From NCBI GenBank assembly GCA_964372035.1, contig CAYJPK010000002.1, forward strand, positions 7,342-71,341: a DNA stretch of 64,000 bases. Direction: 5' to 3'. This document shows, one piece after another, positions 57,137 to 64,000 of this stretch; within the stretch, counting starts at the first letter, position 1, and each line of letters starts with the position of its first letter. Under the pieces are notes generated by a model. It was given only the letters and a program-made list of their open reading frames with translations. It was not told where the DNA came from and made no database searches. The stretch comes from CAYJPK01 sp964372035. GTDB lineage: Bacteria > Desulfobacterota > Desulfovibrionia > Desulfovibrionales > Desulfovibrionaceae. The translations under genes and the position numbers were made by a program.

Positions 57137-58018
57137 ATGAAAAAATTATCTGTTTTAGCCGCTGTGCTGTTACTAAGTGCTTGCGTGCAAAATAATCAAA
57201 CTCAAACCCTTCAAAATCGTGTTGCTCAACAAGATCAACAAATACAACAATTAAATGCTCAACTTTCAGGTGTTCAACCTGCTCAAGCCGACACTTGGGC
57301 GCAAGTTCAAACCATGCGACAAGAAATGGCAACCATGAAAGGGCAAATTGATAACTTTAATAATGCAACGGCATCAGTTGGTGGCTTAAACGCTTTAGCA
57401 GATAAAATTGCAAGACAAGATGCTGCGCTTCGCTTAATTGAAACACAATTTGGCTTAAAGTTAAACCTTGGTGAGCCAATTACAGCTATTCCTGCTACAG
57501 GCCTGGCAACTGGCATGACAACAGGAATTAATGGTAGTGGCTATGCAAATACTAACCCGTATAATAATGCACCACAAGCCGTAGCACCGCAAGCAGCTCA
57601 ACAAGTGCAACCAGTACAACAACCAGCTCCAGCTGCAAGCACTGATGTTGCTCAAGTTTTGTACGATTCAGGGTATAGGTACTTTACAGGTCGCCAGTAC
57701 AATGAAGCATTAAATGCTTTTACTGACTTCACAAAAACTTATTCAAAACATACTTTAGCTGGTAATGCGTGGTTCTGGAAAGCGGAGTCAAATTATCAAT
57801 TAAAAAATTATTCAAACGCAGCTTTAGATTATGATGTGGTTATTAATAAATATCCAAAAAATAGCAAAGTACCGAGTGCATATTTAAAGCAAGCAATGTG
57901 TTTTATTGAGGCTAAGAAAAAGGATGTTGCTAGATACCGCTTAGATGATTTAATTAAAAAATTCCCTAAATCAGCGGAAGCAACAAGAGCAAAACAATTA
58001 TTAAAAGAAATAAAGTAG
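57137..58018 (+). CDS. YbgF/CpoB-like TPR lipoprotein
   Basis: Periplasmic protein that in E. coli coordinates peptidoglycan synthesis with outer-membrane constriction. The 293-residue precursor has a lipobox LLSAC (C16), a Gln-rich coiled coil (about 20-90), a low-complexity Ala/Pro/Gln linker (about 140-168) and three TPR-like repeats (YDSGYRYFTGRQYNEALNAF, AGNAWFWKAESNYQLKNYSNAALDY, AYLKQAMCFIEAKKKDVA). E. coli CpoB is soluble; a lipid anchor is typical here. It is not next to tol-pal. Confidence 0.87.
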   Translation: MKKLSVLAAVLLLSACVQNNQTQTLQNRVAQQDQQIQQLNAQLSGVQPAQADTWAQVQTMRQEMATMKGQIDNFNNATASVGGLNALADKIARQDAALRLIETQFGLKLNLGEPITAIPATGLATGMTTGINGSGYANTNPYNNAPQAVAPQAAQQVQPVQQPAPAASTDVAQVLYDSGYRYFTGRQYNEALNAFTDFTKTYSKHTLAGNAWFWKAESNYQLKNYSNAALDYDVVINKYPKNSKVPSAYLKQAMCFIEAKKKDVARYRLDDLIKKFPKSAEATRAKQLLKEIK

Positions 58019-58024
58019 AAAACT

Positions 58025-58471
58025 ATGACAAAAAATGAAGGCTACAAACGTAATATCTTGCTAAATTTTCCACCAGAATTATCTGGTAAACCTGCTGTAT
58101 GTAATTTAGTAAGATTATTTGACTTGGACTTTGCAATTTTGCAAGCAAGAATTACTCCTCGTCATGAGGGCGAAATGACTTTACAATTAATTGGTTCACC
58201 ATCAGCTTGTGACCAAGGAATTAAATATTTAAAAGAGCGTGGAATTTCTGTTTCATCTCTTGGGCAACGTGTTTGGCATGATCAAGATACTTGTATGCAT
58301 TGTGGCACATGTACTGCGCTTTGTCCTGTCGATGCGATAAAGATAGATACTGAATCAAGACTTTTAGTTTTTAATAGTGAAAAATGTACTGCTTGCTCAC
58401 TTTGCTTTAAAATTTGTCCTGTTAAGGCAATGCAAATTGAGCCATCTTTAGAAGTTAAACTCCAAGATTAA
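58025..58471 (+). CDS. NIL domain plus 2[4Fe-4S] ferredoxin
   Basis: A 148-residue cytoplasmic protein with an N-terminal NIL domain (about 8-80), the ligand-binding domain also found in MetN, and two complete 4Fe-4S motifs: C90, C93, C96, C100 and C121, C124, C127, C131. Proteins of this architecture are typical of anaerobes, and some are linked to methionine or sulfide/homocysteine handling; the exact role here is unknown. It lies 6 bases after ybgF and 11 before cheZ. Confidence 0.9.
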   Translation: MTKNEGYKRNILLNFPPELSGKPAVCNLVRLFDLDFAILQARITPRHEGEMTLQLIGSPSACDQGIKYLKERGISVSSLGQRVWHDQDTCMHCGTCTALCPVDAIKIDTESRLLVFNSEKCTACSLCFKICPVKAMQIEPSLEVKLQD

Positions 58472-58482
58472 AGGAGAGAAAA

Positions 58483-59250
58483 ATGTCTAGTTTACAAGAA
58501 GATTTATTACGCCAAACAATGGAGCAAGTTACTAAAACGCTAACAAAAGACTTGCAAGACTTTTTAAAAGATTCCATTGAAAAACATGTTGATAAAAGCA
58601 TAGACAAGGTTTTTACAAAAACTGAATTTTATCGTCGTGTGAGCGAAGATATGCGTAATGGGCTTAAAGGTATTTACAAAAAAATTAATACCATGTCAGG
58701 TAAAGATGAAGAAGCCCCTACCATGGATAGAAGTAGCGCTCAAAAGTTATTCCATGAAGCTTCAGAACAATTAAACACTGTTTTAAAGCAAACTGAGCAA
58801 GCAACAGAAGAAATTATTACTATTGTTGAGAAACATCTTGATAAACATTTTTCTGTAGTAAACACCTTAAAAGAACTTTTAGACGAAACAGACATTGAAA
58901 ATAACGTAAGAGTTGAGTGGTTGCAAAAGTATCAAGAGTCGCTTAATGAAGACTTAAACGGACTTATGCTTTCGCTTAGCTTTCAAGACTTAACAGGTCA
59001 AAGAATTAAAAAAGCTGTAAAAGCTTTAGAGGAAATTGAATCAACTGTTGTTGAGCTTTACTTATCCTCTGGTCTTTTAATTCAGGCTTATGAAGAAGAT
59101 CCTGGTAAAGATATAGAAAAATTAGAAAGTGAAGCAAAACTAACTGTTGAAAGCTTAAAGAAAGAAGTTGTTAATTCTAAATTAAGCGGTCCTGGTGATG
59201 GCGTTTCACAAAAAAATATTGACGAGCTTATGTCTGAACTTGGTATGTAA
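58483..59250 (+). CDS. cheZ: Chemotaxis CheY-phosphatase CheZ
   Basis: Accelerates CheY-P dephosphorylation. The 255-residue protein is a long helical hairpin. The catalytic motif SFQDLTGQRIKKAV places D169 and Q173 where E. coli has D143 and Q147, and the C-terminus SQKNIDELMSELGM closely resembles the E. coli CheY-binding tail. It implies flagellar chemotaxis, though no other che gene is in the window. It is the last gene before a strong terminator. Confidence 0.92.
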   Translation: MSSLQEDLLRQTMEQVTKTLTKDLQDFLKDSIEKHVDKSIDKVFTKTEFYRRVSEDMRNGLKGIYKKINTMSGKDEEAPTMDRSSAQKLFHEASEQLNTVLKQTEQATEEIITIVEKHLDKHFSVVNTLKELLDETDIENNVRVEWLQKYQESLNEDLNGLMLSLSFQDLTGQRIKKAVKALEEIESTVVELYLSSGLLIQAYEEDPGKDIEKLESEAKLTVESLKKEVVNSKLSGPGDGVSQKNIDELMSELGM

Positions 59251-59255
59251 AATTT

Positions 59256-59291
59256 AAATTAGGCTAAGATTTAATTCTTAGCCTAATTTTT
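59256..59291 (+). terminator. Rho-independent terminator of the ileS-cheZ operon
   Basis: AAATTAGGCTAAG (59256-59268) pairs with CTTAGCCTAATTT (59277-59289), and the T residues continue to 59291. It lies 5 bases after the cheZ stop. Confidence 0.93.
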
Positions 59292-59402
59292 ATCATTTAC
59301 ACTGCATCAATGCTACTTTATAATTGTTTAAGTTGATGTCAGCTTAAATTGCTATATTATCAATTTTAATATTCAAAAAACTTTAAATCTTTGAGTTAGC
59401 TT

Positions 59403-62400
59403 GTGAATTATCAAAAAACATTAGAACATCTAAAAAGCAAAAATAAGAATATTATTGAAATTGGGCGTAGTGGGCTAGCTACTGCTGCTCACTTAGCTGT
59501 TGATATTGTAAATGAAAACAAGCCTATTGTTATTATTGCCAAAAATAGAGATGAAATAAGTACCTTGCGCTCATTGATAAATCTATTTACACCTGAAATA
59601 TCTAGCGGTGGTGAAAAATTACATATTCCTCGCCATGAACGCACTTGGACTATTTTACAATCATTTTCACCACAAATGATAACTCGTGATGCTTGGGCTA
59701 ATCGTCTAGCATCATTATATGCTCTAAGGCATGGGCTTTCACGTGCTGTGCTTTTAAGTGCTGATAATTTTATCATGCGCCATATTCCACTTGATTTTTT
59801 CACTAATCAAGAAATTACTCTTAAAAAAAATGAAGAACTTTCACCTGACACACTTATTGAGCAATGTATATCCTGGGGCTATAAACGTGTTAGTATGGTT
59901 AGTGCTTATGGTGAATTAGCTAGAAGAGGTGATATTTTAGATATTTTCCCGCCTGGCTATGAAAAAGCTGTACGCATTGAATTTTTTGGTGATTTTATTG
60001 AAGAAATAAGATTATTTGATCCAAATACACAGCGTTCTATAAATGATTTAGATGAAGCAACTATTTTAACAGTTAATCCTGTACGCCAAGATAAAATAAG
60101 TCAAAAAAAAATAATTCAACATATTGAAACCTTATTCCAACAAGGCAGAATTTCAGAGTTTGAACAAAATATTCTTATGCGTGAACTTAGCAAAGCAGAT
60201 AATAGGCTTTTACCTGCTTTATGCTATGAGAATTCAACAACAATTGAAGAATGGTTGCCAAAGGACGCATCGTTTATCATGCTTGGTAAAAATGATACAC
60301 TTGATGCAATGCAAAGGTCACACAGAATTTGGAATGAACATTTAAATGAAGATGAGGAACTTGGGCAAGCCTTAAAAATATCTTTACGCAATCTAGAAGA
60401 AATTAAGTATCACAAAGAGCATTGTGGTATTAGCATTGAGCCGATGCTAATGGGAATTCAAGAACAAAAAATAAGCCTGCAAGAACGACATATAAAAACT
60501 TATAATGAATTATTTCCTAAGCCAGAAGCAAAGGATAGACCATGGCAAAGCCTTGTTCAAGCTTTGAAAGAATGGCAAAAAGAACATAGACAAATTATTT
60601 TAAGTTTTAATAATGAACGTAGCCGTGCGAAGTTTTTGAAATTGTCAGAACAAGATGGTATTTTACCAAACCTTAGATATGACAAGCAAAATAAAGGAAT
60701 TTTTGCATTAATTGCGCATGTTCAAGGTGGCTTTAATTTGTCATGGGATAATGCACTTGTACTTGGTGAAAATATCTTGCAGCCTAGCTCGCAAGAAAGG
60801 CGAGCTCCTGCAAAAGCCTTTAAAGGGCTTGATAAGCACGATGACTTAGAAGAAGGCTCATTGCTTGTTCACCGTGATTATGGAATTGCCCGCTTTATTG
60901 GTCTTGTGCGCCTAGATTTAAATAATACAAGCAATGATTTCTTATTATTGCATTATGCTGGCGAAGACAAGCTTTATGTTCCTGTTGATCGACTTTCACT
61001 TGTGCAAAAGTTTAAGGGCGAAGGTAACGAGCCTGCTCTTGATAAGCTTGGTAGCTCTGCATGGCAGACTAGCAAGGAAAAAGCCAGAAAGGCAATTGAA
61101 AAAATAGCTCAAGATTTAGTGGAAATGTATGCTTGGCGTAAAATTGCCAAAGGCTTTAAATATGATCCTCCAAATGAATTATACCGTGAATTTGAAGCAT
61201 CGTTTGGCTTTGAAGAAACACCTGATCAAGCAAAAGCAATAAATGATGTTCTAAATGATATGGAAAAAAGTGAACCAATGGATCGACTAGTTTGCGGTGA
61301 TGTTGGTTTTGGCAAAACAGAAGTTGCACTTAGGGCTGCATTTAGAGCTGCTTGTGAAGGTCGCCAAGTTGCAATGTTATGCCCAACTACCATATTGGCC
61401 GAGCAACATTATCAAACCTTTAGATCTAGACTATCAAATTTTGCTATAAATGTTGGTTTATTGAGCCGCTTTGTATCACGTCAAAAGCAGAAAGAAGTTT
61501 TAGCAAGTGCCGCTACAGGTCAAATTGATATTTTAATCGGTACTCACCGCCTTTTATCTGAAGATGTAAAGCTTCCAAACTTAGCCCTTATGATTTTAGA
61601 CGAAGAACAACGCTTTGGAGTTCGTCATAAGGAAAAATTAAAGAATTTAAAGAAAAATATTGATGCGCTTACTTTAACTGCCACGCCAATCCCTCGCACC
61701 TTGCAATTATCAATGTCTGGAATCAGGGAATTATCAGTTATTGAAACAGCACCTCCTGAAAGAAAACCTGTTGCAACTGCAATTGTTGAGCGTGAAGACA
61801 AAACACTACAAGGCTTTTTAGAGAGAGAACTTGCGAGAAAGGGGCAAATTTTTTGGGTTTATAACCGTGTTCAAGGTTTAGAGCGAGTGGTAGAATATGT
61901 TCAAAAACTTGTTCCAAATGCAAAAATTGGCATGGCTCACGGTCAGATGTCTGAAAAAGAGCTTGAAGATAATATGCATAAGTTCTGGCATGGTGAAATT
62001 GATATTTTAGTATGTACTGCTATTGTTGAATCAGGTCTTGACTTTCCAAGAGCTAATACTTTGATTGTCGACCAAGCTCAAATGTTTGGACTTGGGCAAT
62101 TATACCAACTTCGAGGACGTGTTGGACGCTCTGATCAACAAGCTTATGCTGTTTTTGTTGTGAAAGATTTAGACAGTGTACCTGAAAAAGCAAAAGAACG
62201 CCTTAGAATTATTTTAGAGCTCGATTACCTTGGAGCTGGTTTTGCTGTTGCTATGGAAGACTTGAGAGTTCGTGGTGCTGGTAACATACTAGGTGAGGTG
62301 CAGTCTGGGCATATGGCAAGAGTTGGCTTAGAGTTATTTTTAGAAATGCTAGAGCAAGCAGTTTCAAAATTAAAAGACGGTTCACACCCTCTACAGCTTG

Positions 62401-62837
62401 AAACAGAGTTAAATATTAATGTTACTGCACATATTCCAGAAGCTTACATTAAAGACTCAAAAGAACGTTTACATTGGTATAAGCTACTATCCTCTGCTCC
62501 AGATGCAAATATCCGTCAAGACAGAGAACTTGAATTGCGTGATATATATGGACCTTTGCCAGAGGAAGTATTAGCATTTATAGGTATTTTAGCCTTGAAA
62601 GAAAAATTAAGTGCGATGCAAGCTTTGAAAGCAGATATCTTTGCAGAAAAGATAAAAATTAGCTGGAATGAAAAACAAAATAGCCTTGCTCCTGAAAAAT
62701 TAATTAGTTTTATTAAGAAAAATCAAGGCATTGTAAAACTATCACCTCCTGCAAACCTTGAAATAAAACTAGATGCAAATTTAAGCCTAGCAAATAGGCT
62801 TGACCAAGCTCGTAGTATATTGCATAATTTAGCTTAA
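59403..62837 (+). CDS. mfd: Transcription-repair coupling factor
   Basis: Removes stalled RNA polymerase and recruits UvrA. The 1144-residue protein starts at a GTG. Regions in order: UvrB-homology module (about 1-350), the RNA polymerase interaction domain (LLVHRDYGIARFIGL, about 490-560), and RecG-like helicase motors with Walker A GDVGFGKTE (about 630-638), DEEQ motif and LTATPIPRTLQLSM. The TRG motif region (QLRGRVGRS) and C-terminal D7 domain follow. The length is standard. Confidence 0.97.
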   Translation: MNYQKTLEHLKSKNKNIIEIGRSGLATAAHLAVDIVNENKPIVIIAKNRDEISTLRSLINLFTPEISSGGEKLHIPRHERTWTILQSFSPQMITRDAWANRLASLYALRHGLSRAVLLSADNFIMRHIPLDFFTNQEITLKKNEELSPDTLIEQCISWGYKRVSMVSAYGELARRGDILDIFPPGYEKAVRIEFFGDFIEEIRLFDPNTQRSINDLDEATILTVNPVRQDKISQKKIIQHIETLFQQGRISEFEQNILMRELSKADNRLLPALCYENSTTIEEWLPKDASFIMLGKNDTLDAMQRSHRIWNEHLNEDEELGQALKISLRNLEEIKYHKEHCGISIEPMLMGIQEQKISLQERHIKTYNELFPKPEAKDRPWQSLVQALKEWQKEHRQIILSFNNERSRAKFLKLSEQDGILPNLRYDKQNKGIFALIAHVQGGFNLSWDNALVLGENILQPSSQERRAPAKAFKGLDKHDDLEEGSLLVHRDYGIARFIGLVRLDLNNTSNDFLLLHYAGEDKLYVPVDRLSLVQKFKGEGNEPALDKLGSSAWQTSKEKARKAIEKIAQDLVEMYAWRKIAKGFKYDPPNELYREFEASFGFEETPDQAKAINDVLNDMEKSEPMDRLVCGDVGFGKTEVALRAAFRAACEGRQVAMLCPTTILAEQHYQTFRSRLSNFAINVGLLSRFVSRQKQKEVLASAATGQIDILIGTHRLLSEDVKLPNLALMILDEEQRFGVRHKEKLKNLKKNIDALTLTATPIPRTLQLSMSGIRELSVIETAPPERKPVATAIVEREDKTLQGFLERELARKGQIFWVYNRVQGLERVVEYVQKLVPNAKIGMAHGQMSEKELEDNMHKFWHGEIDILVCTAIVESGLDFPRANTLIVDQAQMFGLGQLYQLRGRVGRSDQQAYAVFVVKDLDSVPEKAKERLRIILELDYLGAGFAVAMEDLRVRGAGNILGEVQSGHMARVGLELFLEMLEQAVSKLKDGSHPLQLETELNINVTAHIPEAYIKDSKERLHWYKLLSSAPDANIRQDRELELRDIYGPLPEEVLAFIGILALKEKLSAMQALKADIFAEKIKISWNEKQNSLAPEKLISFIKKNQGIVKLSPPANLEIKLDANLSLANRLDQARSILHNLA

Positions 62838-62858
62838 TTTTTTATTTGAGAGAGTTAA

Positions 62859-63776
62859 ATGTTGAAAAAATATTTCGTTATTCTGCTATGCTTTTTTATA
62901 CTCGCTTGCAAAGAAAAACAGCTTGCTCCACACACAATTGCTAGTGTAAATGGGACGGCCATTTCTTTAAACCTAGTGGAGGCACTATATGATTCAAATA
63001 TTATTGCTCCGGAATTTAAAAATATTTCTGCAACCTTATTAAAAGAACAATATTCTGACTTTGCTTACTATTTAATTGCTCAAGAGCTCATGGTTCAAGA
63101 GTTGGCTAAAAATAATTTAGCACTTTCACAAAAAGAACTTGAAGATTTTGAGCAAAGCGTTAGAAAGGCTTACCCTGATAAAAGCTTTGAACAAGAATTA
63201 CTTGAGGAAAACATAAACCTTGAAGTCTGGAGAAAATTGCAGTTTTATAGGTTAAGTAGCAAAAAATTTATTAGCGATATATTAAGAACTAAACTTAAAA
63301 TTTCACAAGATGAAGTAAAAGCCTATTATAGCTTGCATAAAGACGAGTTTAAAATAAAACAACATAATATTTATACTGTTATAAATGCTCAAACAAATGA
63401 ATTAGCTGAAAAAGCAAGGCAAAATATACTTGAAAAAAAAGAGAGACTTCTTGAAGAAGACATTTTTTATTATGAACAAAGCGTTAATTTAAAGGTTGTT
63501 GAAGAAGAAATTGCTAAAGAAGTTGAAAAATTGCAACTTGGACAAGCAACAAATATAATAAAAACTAACGGTATTTTTCAAGTTATATATTTAAAAGAAA
63601 TTAAAGCTGCCAAAGATTTAGATGAACATGAAGTTTATACTATTATTGAAAAAAATATTGTTGATGCAAAAATGCATGAGGCCTTTTTATTGTGGATAAA
63701 TAGAAGTATGAAACAGGCTGATATTAAAATTAATTCTGTATTATTACAGGACTATACCTTACCATTTACTAATTAG
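62859..63776 (+). CDS. SurA-like chaperone lipoprotein
   Basis: The 305-residue precursor has a lipobox FILAC with C17 as the lipidated residue. The N-terminal part resembles SurA/trigger-type chaperone domains (ASVNGTAISLNLVEALYD, LIAQELMVQELAKNN), and a parvulin-like region follows (KAYYSLHKDEFKIKQHNIYTVINA, LQLGQATNIIKTNGIFQVIYLKE) but is shorter and lacks the full set of parvulin residues, so isomerase activity is doubtful. It lies 21 bases after mfd, the order seen in related genomes. Confidence 0.82.
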   Translation: MLKKYFVILLCFFILACKEKQLAPHTIASVNGTAISLNLVEALYDSNIIAPEFKNISATLLKEQYSDFAYYLIAQELMVQELAKNNLALSQKELEDFEQSVRKAYPDKSFEQELLEENINLEVWRKLQFYRLSSKKFISDILRTKLKISQDEVKAYYSLHKDEFKIKQHNIYTVINAQTNELAEKARQNILEKKERLLEEDIFYYEQSVNLKVVEEEIAKEVEKLQLGQATNIIKTNGIFQVIYLKEIKAAKDLDEHEVYTIIEKNIVDAKMHEAFLLWINRSMKQADIKINSVLLQDYTLPFTN

Positions 63777-63812
63777 CTTTGGCAATGCTTCGCATACACA
63801 AAGCCAAAATAA
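63772..63812. repeat. 41-base direct repeat, copy 1
   Basis: It starts within the last codons of the SurA-like gene (its TAG is the stop codon) and includes AGCTTTGG and CCAAAA arms that can form a hairpin. Copy 2 begins exactly 100 bases later with one mismatch. Confidence 0.85.
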
Positions 63813-63836
63813 GGCGAACAAGTTCTACCTTATTTT
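63806..63836 (+). terminator. Terminator of the mfd-SurA-like operon
   Basis: AAAATAAGG (63806-63814) pairs perfectly with CCTTATTTT (63828-63836). The T run is part of the second arm, so the terminator is plausible but atypical. Confidence 0.6.
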
Positions 63837-63871
63837 GCTAAAGAGTTCATTCACTTCGTTCATTAAAAAAA

Positions 63872-63912
63872 ATTAGCTTTGGCAATGCTTCACATACACA
63901 AAGCCAAAATAA
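63872..63912. repeat. 41-base direct repeat, copy 2
   Basis: Identical to copy 1 except G to A at one position. On the minus strand its hairpin is followed by a run of eight T residues (63864-63871), so this copy could terminate the gene entering from the right. Confidence 0.85.
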
Positions 63913-63923
63913 AAAAAGAAAAA

Positions 63924-64000
63924 TTATTTCGCATAAATGATTAATTTATGCTTATTGGCTAACTTAATTGCATCTTCTCTATCAAAAAATAGAGTTTTTT
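63924..64000 (-). CDS. C-terminal fragment of an unidentified gene (cut by window edge)
   Basis: On the minus strand the frame is open from the right edge to a TAA at 63924-63926 and encodes 24 residues ending DREDAIKLANKHKLIIYAK, with FF preceding. Composition is protein-like, and the following hairpin with T run fits a gene end. Too little is visible to assign a family. Confidence 0.5.
   Translation of the reverse strand, partial: KTLFFDREDAIKLANKHKLIIYAK

Overview
The window reads as ordinary chromosome of an AT-rich Gram-negative bacterium of the Desulfovibrio type (Desulfovibrionaceae or a close relative). The evidence is gene content: an ileS-lspA-PLDc_N-ybgF-NIL/ferredoxin-cheZ-mfd-surA run that I recognise from Desulfovibrio genomes, two TRAP transporters, a sigma54 activator next to a single-polypeptide aconitase, a zinc-type S14, and LPS transport genes (lptC/A/B) that require an outer membrane. 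The species assignment is inference. I see no rRNA, tRNA, prophage, insertion sequence or CRISPR array; the only classical RNA gene is rnpB.

Layout. 1-7190 (minus): the S10-spc ribosomal protein operon from rpsJ to a truncated rplF, driven by a near-consensus promoter at 7686-7715 and a long, hairpin-packed leader. 7791-12798 (minus): an SDR epimerase-like gene, then a COG3964-type amidohydrolase in an operon with a TRAP transporter (order amidohydrolase-Q-M-P). 13235-19242 (minus): acetyltransferase, zinc-ribbon membrane protein, hpt, ArgA-like acetyltransferase, TlpA-like thioredoxin, metG, ricT. 19524-25887 (plus): sigma54 activator with a degenerate receiver, aconitase, ppiD, gpsA. 26241-30924 (minus): gatA, gatC, rnpB, zinc-ribbon coiled-coil protein, Nif3-like protein, purQ. 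31164-37388 (plus): pyrG, kdsC, lptC, lptA, lptB, surE, mtaB. 38211-41269 (plus): a second TRAP transporter (order P-Q-M). 41351-43174 (minus): typA. 43466-63776 (plus): pyk, HD-GYP protein, metF, NhaD-like antiporter, polyprenyl synthase, a PurS-PurL fusion, glycosyltransferase, the ileS-to-cheZ operon, mfd and a SurA-like lipoprotein. A gene fragment enters from the right edge on the minus strand.

How the parts fit. Most genes are core functions: translation (ribosomal proteins, metG, ileS, gatCA, rnpB, mtaB, typA), nucleotide synthesis and salvage (purQ, purSL, pyrG, hpt), envelope biogenesis (kdsC, lptCAB, lspA, cpoB/ybgF, ppiD, surA-like) and central metabolism (acn, pyk, metF, gpsA). 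The two TRAP systems import organic acids or related solutes; the first is tied by operon structure to a hydrolase that probably processes what it imports. CheZ implies flagellar chemotaxis.

No large novel gene system stands out. The most interesting material is non-coding: the structured S10 leader (7191-7680), a terminator-like hairpin repeated after two unrelated operons (26172-26217 and 37452-37498), two compact inverted-repeat elements (29944-30114 and 37609-37728), and a 41-bp direct repeat with a 100-bp period at the right end. Among proteins, the receiver domain lacking every canonical phosphorylation residue and the PurS-PurL fusion deserve a look.
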